The notes: generated by a model not told the origin, from the letters alone. Positions 17,729 to 28,109 are shown, counted from the first letter of the stretch. The stretch is 64,000 nt of DNA from Candidatus Poribacteria bacterium (GCA_022821065.1 JAJEEK010000079.1:76839-140838), one strand, 5' to 3'. Made by a program: numbers and translations.

Positions 17729-19447
17729 TTGAAAGCCAACTTTTATCTCTCGTTCGGTACCAACATTGCAACCCTCCTGCTTGCCTCCCTGATATTTGTT
17801 AATTGTGTTATTGCTTACGGTGCAGCTGAAACGACGTTCCACTTCACAGAACAGACGCGACAAGCCGGTATCCGTTTTAAGCATACCAACGGCGCATCTA
17901 AAGAAAAGTATTTGCCGGAAACGATGGGATCCGGTGGCATCTTCTTCGACTACAATAACGATGGACACCTTGACATCTATCTCGTCAACGGTGGTACCAT
18001 CAGCAGCACGCGTCAAAGCCCGTACAGAGACCCTAAACACGTAAATATTCTTTACCATAACAAAGGCGATGGAACTTTCATTGATGCGACAGCAGAGGCC
18101 CGATTAGCGCAAAATTCAGGTTACGGCATGGGGTGTCTCTCCGCAGATTACGACAACGATGGAGATGCGGATCTCTATCTCACCAACTTCGGCAGGAACC
18201 AACTCTATCGGAACAATGGTGACGGAACTTTCACAGATGCGACATCTGAAGCCGGTGTTGGGGACGGTAGCTGGAGCGTCAGTGCCACCTTCGGCGACTA
18301 TAATCTGGATGGACACCTTGATCTCTATGTTGCGAACTATCTGGATTATCAAATAGGAACAGCACACTCCTGTTTTTTACACGGCGTTCACATCTACTGC
18401 GGTCCACACGAATACCTGGGAGCACGCGATACACTGTATCGGAACAATGGGGATGGAACTTTCACAGATGTCACCGCCCGCGCAGGATTACAGAACACCG
18501 GTAAAGGATTAGGTACTCTCTTTATAGACTATAACAATGACGGTTACCCCGACATCTTCGTCGCTAATGATGCTGTCCCAGATTTCCTCTACCGCAACAA
18601 CAGAGACGGAACCTTCACTGACATTGCCGTCACAGCAGGTGTTGCCTACAATTCAGAGGGCCGCGCAACCGCGAGTATGGGGATCGCTAACGGAGATTAC
18701 GATAACGATGGGCGCGTGGACATCTTCGTAACAAATTTCTCCTTAGAAATCAACAGTCTCTTTCACAATGATGGCGACGGTTTCTATACGATGACCACTT
18801 TTGAAACTGGACTTGCCGATCCGAGTTTTTCACAACTCGGTTTTGGAACTCAGTTCCTTGATGCTGACAACGACGGAACACTTGAGCTTTTTGTTGCAAA
18901 CGGGCATGTATGGGATAACGTCTCAGAAATCACGCCATCCCTCTCCTACAAACAACGGTGCCAGATTTTCGGTAGGACTGACACCGGAAAATTTAGAGAT
19001 ATCTCCGATGCAGCGGGCTCGTTTTTCAAACGTTCTATAGTCGCTCGCGGCGTAGCCATCGGTGATTATAACAACGACGGTGCTACGGATATCCTTGTTA
19101 CCGCCTGCGCTGAGTCTCCAATCCTCTTACGCAACGACTCCCGGGTAACTCCGAAAAAAAACAGTTGGGTGAAGATCCAACTCGTCGGGACCGAAAGTAA
19201 CCGCGACGGTATTGGGGCAAAGGTATGGCTACATACAAACCGAACAACACAATTCAGAGAAGTCACCTGTGGCGGAAGCTATGCCTCCGACAGTGATCAT
19301 AATCTCAGTTTCGGTATCGGCACACAAGAGACGGTCCAATCCATTAAAGTCCAATGGCTAAGTGGACACCTCCAAACAATAGATTTTTCTAAAACCGAAA
19401 GTCCGATAAACGAGGTCATCCATATTACCGAAGATCGTCTGAATTAA
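17729..19447 (+). CDS. Secreted FG-GAP/VCBS repeat protein with ASPIC/UnbV domain (CRTAC1-like)
   Basis: 572 residues. The only start upstream of the signal peptide is TTG 17729 (no in-frame ATG before the stop at 17702), with TGGAAA just before it. Residues 1-32 are a signal peptide. About seven FG-GAP/VCBS repeats with calcium-loop signatures (YNNDGHLDIYLV, YDNDGDADLYL, YNLDGHLDLYV, YNNDGYPDIFV) make a beta-propeller. Residues about 480-560 are the ASPIC/UnbV domain (NRDGIGAKVWL...GGSYASDSDHNLSFGIG). A GYGMGC and an HCGP-like cysteine pair lie in between. Family proteins are extracellular and calcium-binding; no enzyme activity is known. Two further members lie at 35449-37812 and 39531-41348. 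Confidence 0.88.
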   Translation: MKANFYLSFGTNIATLLLASLIFVNCVIAYGAAETTFHFTEQTRQAGIRFKHTNGASKEKYLPETMGSGGIFFDYNNDGHLDIYLVNGGTISSTRQSPYRDPKHVNILYHNKGDGTFIDATAEARLAQNSGYGMGCLSADYDNDGDADLYLTNFGRNQLYRNNGDGTFTDATSEAGVGDGSWSVSATFGDYNLDGHLDLYVANYLDYQIGTAHSCFLHGVHIYCGPHEYLGARDTLYRNNGDGTFTDVTARAGLQNTGKGLGTLFIDYNNDGYPDIFVANDAVPDFLYRNNRDGTFTDIAVTAGVAYNSEGRATASMGIANGDYDNDGRVDIFVTNFSLEINSLFHNDGDGFYTMTTFETGLADPSFSQLGFGTQFLDADNDGTLELFVANGHVWDNVSEITPSLSYKQRCQIFGRTDTGKFRDISDAAGSFFKRSIVARGVAIGDYNNDGATDILVTACAESPILLRNDSRVTPKKNSWVKIQLVGTESNRDGIGAKVWLHTNRTTQFREVTCGGSYASDSDHNLSFGIGTQETVQSIKVQWLSGHLQTIDFSKTESPINEVIHITEDRLN

Positions 19448-19530
19448 ACCGATTATGTTCCCATCTGTTATTCTATTGCAAACTCAAAACTATTCCGCTA
19501 ACAATCGATGCCTAAAAAGTCTGATTTAGG

Positions 19531-19560
19531 TTGACATTGCGTTATACCCGCGCGTATAAT
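19531..19560 (+). promoter_or_regulatory. Sigma-70-type promoter upstream of cysC
   Basis: TTGACA at 19531-19536 and TATAAT at 19555-19560 with an 18-base spacer, about 110 bases before the cysC start. Both hexamers match consensus perfectly. Confidence 0.7.
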
Positions 19561-19670
19561 AATAGTATTGTCAAGGTTTAGCATTTAACAATAGAGGTGT
19601 GATCGGAAATTTTCTATTTTTTGGAAAGCTTCTATTTTTTTGACTTTTTATCATGTGAGGAACAATCGAA

Positions 19671-20288
19671 TTGGCTCAACAGAAAGCAACTAATATTACG
19701 TGGCATGAAACAACTGTCACGGCAGAAGATAGAGAAAAATTACTGAATCAGAAAGGCTGTGTGATTTGGTTCACTGGACTCTCGGGCTCAGGCAAATCAA
19801 CATTAGCGAATGCCGTTGAACATGTGCTACATCAGCAGCGGCACCATACTTATGTCTTAGATGGCGACAATGTCCGACACGGACTGAACAAGAACTTGGG
19901 GTTCTCACCAGAAGACCGTGAGGAGAACATTCGTCGCATCGGTGAAGTCGCGAAGCTCTTTGCGGACGCGGGAACGGTTGTTATGACCGCCTTCATCTCA
20001 CCTTACCGTGCTGATAGGGATCAGGCGAGGGCACTCATCGCTGAAGGCAAGTTCGTCGAAGTTTTCGTTGAATGTCCGCTTGAGGTCTGCGAAGAACGCG
20101 ATACCAAAGGCTTATATAAAAAAGCACGCGCTGGAGAGATTAAGGAGTTTACAGGCATCAGTGCCCCTTATGAACCGCCTCTTGACCCGGAGATCAGAAT
20201 AAATAGTGCAGAACTCTCCATTGAAGAGTGCGCAGAGGTTGTCGTCTCAGCACTTGTGAAAGCAGGTCTTGTCCCCGTCGAAAATTAG
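19671..20288 (+). CDS. cysC: Adenylylsulfate (APS) kinase
   Basis: 205 residues, full length for CysC. Phosphorylates APS to PAPS with ATP. P-loop GLSGSGKST at 36-44, [19 protein letters not shown], the [10 protein letters not shown] lid region and the [17 protein letters not shown] motif are all present. The start is TTG 19671 with GAGGAA eight bases upstream. No ATP sulfurylase or PAPS reductase is nearby, so PAPS may serve sulfotransferases rather than assimilation; that is inference. Next gene, PhyH, begins 43 bases downstream with the same orientation. Confidence 0.95.
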   Translation: MAQQKATNITWHETTVTAEDREKLLNQKGCVIWFTGLSGSGKSTLANAVEHVLHQQRHHTYVLDGDNVRHGLNKNLGFSPEDREENIRRIGEVAKLFADAGTVVMTAFISPYRADRDQARALIAEGKFVEVFVECPLEVCEERDTKGLYKKARAGEIKEFTGISAPYEPPLDPEIRINSAELSIEECAEVVVSALVKAGLVPVEN

Positions 20289-20331
20289 GACACAAGGAAG
20301 CGCGCTTTTTAGCTGACAAAAGGAAAAGGAT

Positions 20332-21150
20332 ATGGAATCGGTTATCACGGATTTCAATGAGAACGGATTCTCTATTCTGCAGGGTGTTTTGGAACCTGAA
20401 ACACTTGCAGCTGCTAAGTACGAATGTGAAGCGTTGGTCGAGGCACTTGCACGACAACGGCACGCAGAACAGAAACTGACGAAGGCATATCCCGATGCCC
20501 CATTTGAAACTCGGTTGATGCGACTCTACAAAAGTTATCCTGATGAAAATCCCACGATCTTTCGTCCGGAATTACATCGTGAGGGTTTTTTTTCGGTGTT
20601 CGCACATCCTGTTTTACTTGAACTCGCCAGTGTTATCTTAGGTCCTGAGATCCGATTGTACCCGAACTACTCTGTCCGTCCGAAGCTGCCTGAGAACAAA
20701 CGGACGGAGGTATTATGGCATCAAGATGCGGGTTACACTTCAAAAGAAGCCGACATCTTGCGGATGATGAATGTTTGGACACCGTTAGTACCGGTTAACG
20801 TTGAAAATGGATGCATGGAATTCATTCCGGGAAGTCACAAGTGGGGTGTTGTACCACACGAAAAAGACCAATACTACCTCCGTATCCACGACGATTATAT
20901 CGAACCCGTCGAATCTGAAGCAGTAACTATTGAGATTGATCCCGGAGATGTCGTTATTTTTAGTAACCTACTTTTTCACCGTGGATTGCCGAACAGATCT
21001 TCACATATCCGTTGGAGTCTTGATTTTCGATACCAAGATGCGAGACAACCGACGCTCCGCGCAACACAAGGACATATGCTCAGGTCAAAAGTAACACCGG
21101 AATCGGTTGTGAAGGACGCTAAGGCGTGGGCAGAACTCGAATTTTCCTAA
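20332..21150 (+). CDS. Phytanoyl-CoA dioxygenase (PhyH) family oxygenase, copy 1
   Basis: 272 residues, ATG after AAGGAAAAGGAT. Fe(II)/2-oxoglutarate oxygenase fold. The metal triad is His130 and Asp132 (LWHQDAGY) and His216 (LLFHRGLPNRS), with Arg227 (SSHIRWSLDFRYQD) as the likely 2-oxoglutarate anchor. The GCMEFIPGSHKWG strand is typical of PhyH/EctD-like enzymes. Substrate unknown. Three PhyH paralogs in 36 kb suggest an expanded family, a trait reported for Poribacteria. Confidence 0.9.
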   Translation: MESVITDFNENGFSILQGVLEPETLAAAKYECEALVEALARQRHAEQKLTKAYPDAPFETRLMRLYKSYPDENPTIFRPELHREGFFSVFAHPVLLELASVILGPEIRLYPNYSVRPKLPENKRTEVLWHQDAGYTSKEADILRMMNVWTPLVPVNVENGCMEFIPGSHKWGVVPHEKDQYYLRIHDDYIEPVESEAVTIEIDPGDVVIFSNLLFHRGLPNRSSHIRWSLDFRYQDARQPTLRATQGHMLRSKVTPESVVKDAKAWAELEFS

Positions 21151-21307
21151 ATCGAAAACAACAGCGCGAAGCTTGGAACGCATAACAAAAAGCGCGCAGC
21201 ACCGATCCAACCCCAGCGGGGTGGAATGTTTATAGCGGAAAGCGGATATACGCGGAAGAACGATTTTGTCCAAGTTCCTGTACCGAACCGCAAGGAAAAT
21301 TAAAAAA

Positions 21308-22261
21308 ATGAAATTAATTCAGTTTCACCTACCCAATTTAGGTAAACGGGTCGGAATTGTCACTCGCGATGAGGAAGTGATTGACGTAACAAGCGAGGAA
21401 TCCGCCAGTGTCTTAGAAGTGTTGACGCTGGCACATAAAGAGCAGGTGAGTCTCGGGGTCATACTCGCTGATATTCAAGAAAAGGTGGCAACACCGGCTC
21501 CGATGCAACTTCCGTCATTTACAGAAACGGAAAATACATCCGGTGAACCGGATGGACTTACGCTGAAGAAATTGGATGTTGCACCTGATAAAAATGTGCC
21601 ACACCTTTTACCGCCTATCGATCCACCTGAGGTTTGGGGATGCGGTGTAACCTATAGACGGAGTGCTGATATGCGCGATGATGACTCCGAGCAGGATATC
21701 TACAGCCGCGTCTATCACGCCGATCGTCCTGAAATATTTTTCAAAGCGACACCTTCGCGTTGTGTCGGTCCCAACGGCTTTGTCGGCATCCGAAGCGACT
21801 CTGCGTTAACAGCAACAGAACCGGAATTGGCTTATGTCCTCGGTGGCGACGGAGAAATCGTCGGATACACCCTCTGCAACGATGTCTCTGCGTGGGATAT
21901 TGAACGTGATAACCCGCTCTACCTCCCACAATCGAAAGTCTTTTACGGATGTTGTGCCCTCGGACCGATGTTTCTTACACCGTCTGAAGTGGATGATCCA
22001 TACAATTTAGACATGCAATGCACCGTCCTCCGTGGTGAAGACGTTATTTATCAAGGTGAGGTAAACACTTCTCAAATCAATTGGAAATTTGAACAACTGA
22101 CCGAATTCCTGATGCGTGATAACCCGATCCCGCTCGGCACTGTTGTCTCAACCGGCACCGGTATCATCGTTCCCAACGATCTGCCGCTTGCTGCAGACGA
22201 CACTGTTGAGATAAAAATTGATGGATTCGGCACGCTGTCAAATCCGGTTAAGCAGCTTTAG
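21308..22261 (+). CDS. Fumarylacetoacetate hydrolase (FAH) family protein
   Basis: 317 residues from ATG 21308, which follows AAGGAAAA; a TTG 42 bases upstream in frame lacks support. The C-terminal catalytic domain (about 110-317) has WGCGVTYRRS, FFKATPS, the metal ligands in ATEPELAYVL, GYTLCNDVSAWDIE and the closing TGTGIIVPNDLPLAADD motif. Members cleave or hydrate acyl-pyruvates or related 2-oxo acids using Mg. The substrate is not predictable. The end overlaps the ribosome site of the next gene (AGGAG includes the stop), so the two are coupled. Confidence 0.87.
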   Translation: MKLIQFHLPNLGKRVGIVTRDEEVIDVTSEESASVLEVLTLAHKEQVSLGVILADIQEKVATPAPMQLPSFTETENTSGEPDGLTLKKLDVAPDKNVPHLLPPIDPPEVWGCGVTYRRSADMRDDDSEQDIYSRVYHADRPEIFFKATPSRCVGPNGFVGIRSDSALTATEPELAYVLGGDGEIVGYTLCNDVSAWDIERDNPLYLPQSKVFYGCCALGPMFLTPSEVDDPYNLDMQCTVLRGEDVIYQGEVNTSQINWKFEQLTEFLMRDNPIPLGTVVSTGTGIIVPNDLPLAADDTVEIKIDGFGTLSNPVKQL

Positions 22262-22274
22262 GAGATATGCGATA

Positions 22275-23384
22275 ATGAATACCAGCGAACCGTTTATCGG
22301 CAGGCACAAAACGGAATTGGATACACCTGCCCTGCTCATTGACTTGGACAAAATGGAAGCCAATATAGAGGCGATGGCGAACTATTTCAGTACTGTAAAT
22401 GCTGAGTTGAGACCTCACGTTAAGACGCATAAAACGCCGATCATCGTACATAAACAGATCGCGGCGGGTGCCATCGGTGCCACGTGCGCGAAACTTGGTG
22501 AAGCGGAAGCCGTTATCCATGCTGGCATCCGAGATGTGCTGATTGCTAATCAAATCGTCGGTACGCAAAAAATCGCTCGGCTCATCAACCTCGCGAAGCA
22601 TTCGGAGATTATGGTCGCAGTGGACAATTCGGAAAACGTGCAAACTATCTCCGAGGCAGCAACTGCCAAAGGCGCAACCGTCAGAATGTTAGTAGAAGTG
22701 AATATCGGTATGGACCGATGCGGTGTTGAACCGGGACAACCGGCTTTAGAATTGGCAGAACAGATACGCCGGAGTTCTAACTTGGTTTTTGAAGGGTTAA
22801 TGGGATACGAGGGACATACCGTCGCGAAACCGAAGCGATCCGAACGCGATACCGCCGCGCGTGAAGCCGTGCAACGACTCGTGGACACCAAGTACTATCT
22901 GGAAAAACACGGTGTGGCGGTCACTATCATGAGCGGCGGCGGCACTGGAACCTTTGACATCACAGGAAGTATACCAGAGATGACAGAGATACAGGCGGGT
23001 TCTTACGTCCTCATGGATGCCACCTACCGAAATGTAGAAGGTGTCGGCGCAAATTTCGATTGCGCGTTGTCGGTCCTGGCAACTGTCGTGAGTCGTCCAA
23101 ATCCGAATCGAATGATCGTTGATACAGGATTGAAGGTACTCGCAAAAGAATTCGGTGTTCCACAACCGGTCGGTCTAACAGGCGTGGAGATGAGTGGACT
23201 CTCTGAAGAACACGGCAAAATGCTGGTGTCTGATGAAAAGATCTCACTCAAACCCGGGGATAAACTCGAGATTTTACCAACTCACTGTTGCACAACGGTG
23301 AACCTCCACGATAGGTATTACGGCATCCGTAACGGGATTGTTGAGTCCGCATGGGACATCACGGCAAGGGGAAAAGCACAATGA
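22275..23384 (+). CDS. PLP-dependent D-threonine aldolase/D-serine dehydratase-like enzyme
   Basis: 369 residues, ATG 22275 after AGGAG. N-terminal alanine-racemase-type TIM barrel with the Schiff-base lysine in PHVKTHKTP (about residues 50-58), then [13 protein letters not shown] and [10 protein letters not shown] phosphate-binding loops. The C-terminal beta domain holds the zinc HxC-type pair in [13 protein letters not shown], diagnostic of the D-serine dehydratase/D-threonine aldolase group. Reaction: cleavage or dehydration of a D-beta-hydroxy amino acid; which one is not clear. It is between FAH and YbjQ genes with tight spacing (13-base gap upstream, 4-base overlap downstream), so an operon of amino-acid catabolism is likely. 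Confidence 0.88.
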   Translation: MNTSEPFIGRHKTELDTPALLIDLDKMEANIEAMANYFSTVNAELRPHVKTHKTPIIVHKQIAAGAIGATCAKLGEAEAVIHAGIRDVLIANQIVGTQKIARLINLAKHSEIMVAVDNSENVQTISEAATAKGATVRMLVEVNIGMDRCGVEPGQPALELAEQIRRSSNLVFEGLMGYEGHTVAKPKRSERDTAAREAVQRLVDTKYYLEKHGVAVTIMSGGGTGTFDITGSIPEMTEIQAGSYVLMDATYRNVEGVGANFDCALSVLATVVSRPNPNRMIVDTGLKVLAKEFGVPQPVGLTGVEMSGLSEEHGKMLVSDEKISLKPGDKLEILPTHCCTTVNLHDRYYGIRNGIVESAWDITARGKAQ

Positions 23385-23701
23385 TTACAACAACGACACA
23401 TACAATCGAAGGTAGACAGATTAGAGAATACGTAGGACTTGTTACAGGTGAGGCGATTATGGGGGCGAATGTTTTCCGAGATTTTATGGCGGGGATTACC
23501 GATCTCATCGGTGGCAGATCCGATGCCTATGAGAGTAAACTCGCCGACGCTCGTGAGACAGCACTCCAAGAGATGCAAGAGATCGCGCAACGAAAAGGCG
23601 CGAACGCCGTCGTCGGAATTGACATCGACTATGAGGTGCTCGGTGCTAATAATGGCATGTTGATGGTAACCGCAACTGGAACCGCGGTTAAAATTGAGTA
23701 G
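23381..23701 (+). CDS. YbjQ/UPF0145 family protein
   Basis: 106 residues. The ATG at 23381 overlaps the TGA of the preceding gene (ATGA), a translational-coupling arrangement; AGGGGA precedes it. The family signature is clear: [39 protein letters not shown]. The family forms pentamers of unknown function and was once called heavy-metal-binding. A longer reading frame upstream is a shadow of the preceding gene. Confidence 0.88.
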   Translation: MITTTTHTIEGRQIREYVGLVTGEAIMGANVFRDFMAGITDLIGGRSDAYESKLADARETALQEMQEIAQRKGANAVVGIDIDYEVLGANNGMLMVTATGTAVKIE

Positions 23702-23801
23702 AATCGCTTTGTGAATGTTTAGTGTTCCCGGATGTTTGGTTTACGGATACACAACAGACTGCCGCTATTACAAAGCACAGAATTACATCGGAGGCAATTC
23801 A

Positions 23802-25643
23802 ATGCAAAGATCAATATGTACTAACAAATTACAGCGTACTTGGAAACCTTTTTATTTTCTCGGTTTATTGACTACTGGTTTTTTGCTATATCAACCGGTT
23901 TCGGAAGCCTATATAGCGAAACGTTATTCTGTGAATCGGATCGTTAAGGAGAGCAGCAACATCCTCTTTGGGACAGTTTCAGAGGTCAATACCAACCGCC
24001 GGACCGCGAAGGTTAAAGTCGAAAAATACATTAAGGGCAAAGCGGAGTTTGACGAGATTAGGATCCGACTTGATGTCTACAAAGGAGAGGTGGATCATCG
24101 GGACGAGGCGATGCGTCTTATGAAGGTGGACAGACCGATTATCATCTTTTATCTTAGGGAAGGTGGACGTATTGACAGCCTTTCACATATCAACGGAAAA
24201 TGGTTTCAAACCCAAACCACAAGACAGAACAACAAATGGGGATGGTGGTTGTTTACACACACTGAAAAATATCTCAACAGAGACGAAGTCTCAAGGCGAG
24301 ACTCTACTGTCGATTTTCAGAAAGAACTGAACGCCATGTTGGGGACAGTTGACGAAAACACCGTGCGCACCCGTGAGGTACCTACGTCGGGAGCGGATAT
24401 TATCCAACTACATTTTCTCAGAACAGATAGCTACAAAGAAGAGTATCCTACGATCTCCAGCCTTAAGTCGATAGGAGGACACTCAGTTGGTTACAGCGGA
24501 ACAACGAGTCGTGACCTACCGGGACTTAGCGATGCAGACATCTTATGGATCGGTTTCCGAACCCTTTCACGAGATGGAAAATACTGGCTCAACAATAATC
24601 AAGAGTCACGGATTAAAGCGTTCGTGAAGAACGGCGGTGTTGTCATCGTCTCCGGACAGGATAGCGATGACGGTCGTCCATGTCCTACAGGGTGGTTACC
24701 TGAAGCCATCAAAGGTATAGAAAGCACAGCGCGAAGCGATTTCCAAGCGACCTCTAATGCCGGTGAACTCTTTAATGTACCGAACCGCATCCGATCCGGG
24801 AATCTCTCGCTTGATGATTCATGGACCGGCGTGAATCAGAACTATCAGGTACTGGCAACGACTAACGGTGGAAAAGAGATTGCGATCGCCAAACGCAATT
24901 ATGGGAAAGGGATGTATCTCATCACCAGCCTCCGTAATGACTCAGAAGCGAGAGTCTCTAAAAACCGTCGGGTGCTTGAGAATCTGGTCCATTTCGCAGT
25001 GGATTTTCTGGAAGAATCCAACAGACTCTTGGTGCTTAAAACGGATGCCTACGCATCAGAACCGCGCACCATCGCTCGACTTGACGCTATAACTGGATCC
25101 GACTTTGTTTATCAGGAAACAACCAACCACAACCTACCAACGCTCAGTAATGTCGATATCCTATGGCTCGGTTTCCGCACACTCTCACGAGACGGAAAAT
25201 ATCGGCTCAACAATGATCAAGAGGCACGGATTAAAGCGTTCGTGAAAAACGGCGGTGTCGCTATCGTTTCCGGTCAAGATAGCGATGAGGGGCGTCCATG
25301 CCAGACGGGCTGGTTGCCTGAACCGCTCAACGGTGTAGAGAGCACGCGACGAAATGATTTTCAACCGACTTCCGCCGCTGGGGATCTTTTTAACGCGCCG
25401 CATCGGGTTCGTTCAGGGCAGCTCGCGCTTGATGACTCATGGAGTGGCTGGAATCAAAATTATCAAGTGCTCGCGACAACCAACGACGGAAAAGAGATTG
25501 TCGTCGCGAAACTGAAATATGGCAAAGGGATGTATTTGATCACCAATCTCCGGAACAGTCAAGAGGCGGAAGTCTCTAAAAATCGACCGATGCTTGAAAA
25601 CTTGGTGCATTTCGCCGTGGAATTCTTAGCAGACGGTAAATAA
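23802..25643 (+). CDS. Secreted protein with duplicated GATase-like domain
   Basis: 613 residues, ATG 23802 seven bases after GGAGG at 23790-23794. A signal peptide or anchor occupies about 20-45. Residues about 45-170 form a small beta domain (NILFGTVSEVN...KVKVEKYIKG). Two copies of a roughly 200-residue alpha/beta domain follow (about 205-400 and 410-610), each with WIGFRTLSRDGKY or WLGFRTLSRDGKY, FVKNGGVVIVSGQDSD and YGKGMYLIT. The fold resembles the class I glutamine-amidotransferase/ThuA-like group (a mound of parallel strands with a GGG-V-V turn), but no nucleophile cysteine is placed as in true GATases, so it is likely binding rather than catalytic. The internal duplication is obvious at DNA level. 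The next gene starts 20 bases on. Confidence 0.75.
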   Translation: MQRSICTNKLQRTWKPFYFLGLLTTGFLLYQPVSEAYIAKRYSVNRIVKESSNILFGTVSEVNTNRRTAKVKVEKYIKGKAEFDEIRIRLDVYKGEVDHRDEAMRLMKVDRPIIIFYLREGGRIDSLSHINGKWFQTQTTRQNNKWGWWLFTHTEKYLNRDEVSRRDSTVDFQKELNAMLGTVDENTVRTREVPTSGADIIQLHFLRTDSYKEEYPTISSLKSIGGHSVGYSGTTSRDLPGLSDADILWIGFRTLSRDGKYWLNNNQESRIKAFVKNGGVVIVSGQDSDDGRPCPTGWLPEAIKGIESTARSDFQATSNAGELFNVPNRIRSGNLSLDDSWTGVNQNYQVLATTNGGKEIAIAKRNYGKGMYLITSLRNDSEARVSKNRRVLENLVHFAVDFLEESNRLLVLKTDAYASEPRTIARLDAITGSDFVYQETTNHNLPTLSNVDILWLGFRTLSRDGKYRLNNDQEARIKAFVKNGGVAIVSGQDSDEGRPCQTGWLPEPLNGVESTRRNDFQPTSAAGDLFNAPHRVRSGQLALDDSWSGWNQNYQVLATTNDGKEIVVAKLKYGKGMYLITNLRNSQEAEVSKNRPMLENLVHFAVEFLADGK

Positions 25644-25663
25644 AACGCGAGGGGTAACTACAG

Positions 25664-27241
25664 ATGAGAAAAGGACGTTTAAAGCAGACGATCAACGGAA
25701 ATAGAAAAAAAAGATGGAGGTTCGGTTTTTCTGCCAAACTGCTACTGCTGTGCTTTACGCTTCTTTTCTTTGGCACAGCGATTCCTGCACACGCAGTTAT
25801 TCCGCAACTTCTGGGACCCCTCACAGCGTTGTTGAGCATTGTGCCACAGATCCTCGCTTTTGTTGGAGTCGCGCTCATAACTGCTCTCGTTTTTGCACGG
25901 GACACCACGAAAATGCTTTTCTACAGGTTCCGCGACTTCGTGAGTGCACACAAGATTGCTGTGCCTGTCGTCGGTGCAATCGTTCTTCTTGGTACAGCGT
26001 TCGGTGCTTACCAGTTACTCCGCGGACCGAATGCCGCACTTGAAGCAAATGCTCAGGATACTGGGAGAAATGTAAAAGGCGTTCGTACATGGGCAACTTT
26101 CCGGGGGAACAAGAACAGGACGGGACATTTAGACACGTTACCCGGTCCAACAAACGGAACGCCAGCGTGGGTTTTCAAAGACGGAGAGGCGATGGCAGTC
26201 GATTTCTCTTCATCGCCTGCCGTTGTCGGAAATCGGCTCTATATCGGTTCTTCGCACGGCTCAATCTTTTCACTCGGCGGCGCGACGTACTGCATTGATA
26301 CGGAGTCGAGAGAGGTTATCTGGCGACACGCTTCGCCGATCCCGATCTTCTCCTCTCCCGCAGTGGCTGGCGGTAGGGTCTACATTGGCGAAGGCTACCA
26401 TCAAGATAGCAATTGCGCTCTCCGATGCCTTGACGCGAAAACCGGCGAACCGATTTGGGCCTTCCGGACAGCGAGCCATGTCGAGTCAACACCATTTATT
26501 CGTCAAGGTAAACTCTATTTCACTGCCGGTGCTGATGGAATCTACTGCATTGATGCCTTAGAAGGGCAGGAAATTTGGCACTATGCAGGTGTCCACGCAG
26601 ATATGTCCCCCGTCGTGCATAACGGCAAAGTCTACTTCGGCACAGGCTATGGCGACTACCGAATCTACGCCGTTGATGCGCAAACAGGTAATGAACTCTG
26701 GTCGAAGCAGATGCCGTATCCTGTTTGGGGCAGTCCGAGTGTTTATGAAAACCTCGTCTTCTTTGGGCTCGGACGCGGTAATTTTTCGGACAGTGCCGCT
26801 ATACCTGCCGGTAAAGTCGTCTCGCTCAACGCAGAGACCGGCGACATCGTATGGGAACACGAGGCGAAAGATGCTGTCCTGACTGCAATCGCTATACAGA
26901 AGGGCTACGTTTTCTTCGGTTCCCGTGATGGGTCTGTCTATTGTCTACAGGCAACGGATGGAAAACAACACTGGCAAACTGGACTCCGCGACCCGGTGGT
27001 CTCTTCACCAGCGGTAACACCGGATACAGTTTATGCCGCAACGAAAAAGGGACATGTTTACGCGCTTTCCACTGACGCTGGAGAAGTGAAATGGGAATTC
27101 AACTTAAGAACTGTCACCCGAAATGTAGAACTCTATTCATCACCGGCGGTCGCCAATGGGTTTGTGTATATCGGTTCAAGTGACCGGTATATTTTTTGTT
27201 TGGGTGACAACAACAGCAATAGAACTGTTGGCGACCGCTAA
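25664..27241 (+). CDS. Membrane-anchored PQQ-like beta-propeller protein
   Basis: 525 residues, ATG after GAGGGG. Three hydrophobic segments in the first 125 residues (LLLLCFTLLFFG, a long stretch around 45-75, and VVGAIVLLGTAF) anchor it. Residues about 140-525 form a PQQ-enzyme-type propeller with repeated blades: AVVGNRLYIGS, YCIDTESREVIW, CLDAKTGEPIWAF, YCIDALEGQEIW, YAVDAQTGNELW, SLNAETGDIVWEH, YCLQATDGKQHW. The blades are of the BamB/PQQ-dehydrogenase fold, but no PQQ-ligand motifs are seen, so a structural or binding role is more likely. Sixteen bases separate it from the CBM9-like gene, suggesting an operon. Confidence 0.82.
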   Translation: MRKGRLKQTINGNRKKRWRFGFSAKLLLLCFTLLFFGTAIPAHAVIPQLLGPLTALLSIVPQILAFVGVALITALVFARDTTKMLFYRFRDFVSAHKIAVPVVGAIVLLGTAFGAYQLLRGPNAALEANAQDTGRNVKGVRTWATFRGNKNRTGHLDTLPGPTNGTPAWVFKDGEAMAVDFSSSPAVVGNRLYIGSSHGSIFSLGGATYCIDTESREVIWRHASPIPIFSSPAVAGGRVYIGEGYHQDSNCALRCLDAKTGEPIWAFRTASHVESTPFIRQGKLYFTAGADGIYCIDALEGQEIWHYAGVHADMSPVVHNGKVYFGTGYGDYRIYAVDAQTGNELWSKQMPYPVWGSPSVYENLVFFGLGRGNFSDSAAIPAGKVVSLNAETGDIVWEHEAKDAVLTAIAIQKGYVFFGSRDGSVYCLQATDGKQHWQTGLRDPVVSSPAVTPDTVYAATKKGHVYALSTDAGEVKWEFNLRTVTRNVELYSSPAVANGFVYIGSSDRYIFCLGDNNSNRTVGDR

Positions 27242-27256
27242 TTTGGAGAAGCGAAA

Positions 27257-28084
27257 ATGAAAAATTACGTTTTGATCACAACAGCACTGCTCGTTTTGTT
27301 CGTAAGCACTGTCGCAGAAGCGCAGTGGCGCAGTAAAACACATGACGAGTATAAGGCACTCACAGGACTTGATATTAAAATTGATGGTGATCTCGGCGAA
27401 TGGGACGGCGTCCTTGAGACCGTTAAAGGCACAGACGGTACGCCGTTCTGTGGTGTCGAGTATAGTGGTAATGTTTTTCAGGAACACGGCGGCGGAAAAT
27501 GGGACGGTCCCGATGATCATGAAACCTGTTTCATGATCGTATGGGATTCAGAAGCAGTTTATCTCGCGCTGATTGTCACCGATGATGAACACGAACATGC
27601 TGCCGCTGCTGCATGGAACGGCGACGGCGCACAACTCGCCTTTGAAATGAGCGGCAAACGGACTGCAGGGCATCCGATGTTCCTTTACAACGTCGGTTTA
27701 GACGATAAAGCGAAGGATATACTCCCCGGTGCTTTAAATGAAAACCCGGGTGGTCCGGGCATCGTTCCCGACGACGACATCGCTGTTGTCCGCGACGAAG
27801 GTGAAAAGAAGACCTACTACGAACTCAGATTCACCGCTGACGAACTGCAAGCAGGTAAATTCAGCGCGGGAGATGCGTTCGGGCTCGGTATTTGCGTCAA
27901 TGACGGAGATAAAGGCGCGGGTCAAGGTGGTCAAAAAGGATGGAGCGGATGGTACACCCACTCTATCGTTTTCGGTAAGAACTCGGAAAATACTGGACTC
28001 GTTACCCTGACCGATGAAGTCCTCGCCGTTGAAGCGACAGGTAAGTTGACAACAACTTGGGGAAAACTAAAATTTTCCCGATAA
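27257..28084 (+). CDS. Secreted CBM9-like sugar-binding protein, copy 1, with LTTTWG tail
   Basis: 275 residues, ATG after GGAG. Signal peptide to about residue 21 (VAEAQW). The mature protein matches the CBM9/DOMON-type sugar-binding fold: IDGDLGEWDGV start, ETCFMIVWDSEAVYLALIVTDDEHEH, AAAAWNGDGAQLAFE, YYELRFTADEL, FGLGICVNDGDKG. The C-terminus KLTTTWGKLKFSR is nearly the same as the tail of the 16946 gene. Paralogous to 28255. Likely extracellular glycan binding. Confidence 0.85.
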   Translation: MKNYVLITTALLVLFVSTVAEAQWRSKTHDEYKALTGLDIKIDGDLGEWDGVLETVKGTDGTPFCGVEYSGNVFQEHGGGKWDGPDDHETCFMIVWDSEAVYLALIVTDDEHEHAAAAAWNGDGAQLAFEMSGKRTAGHPMFLYNVGLDDKAKDILPGALNENPGGPGIVPDDDIAVVRDEGEKKTYYELRFTADELQAGKFSAGDAFGLGICVNDGDKGAGQGGQKGWSGWYTHSIVFGKNSENTGLVTLTDEVLAVEATGKLTTTWGKLKFSR

Positions 28085-28109
28085 TTAACGGTTTTTATAC
28101 ATAACAACG

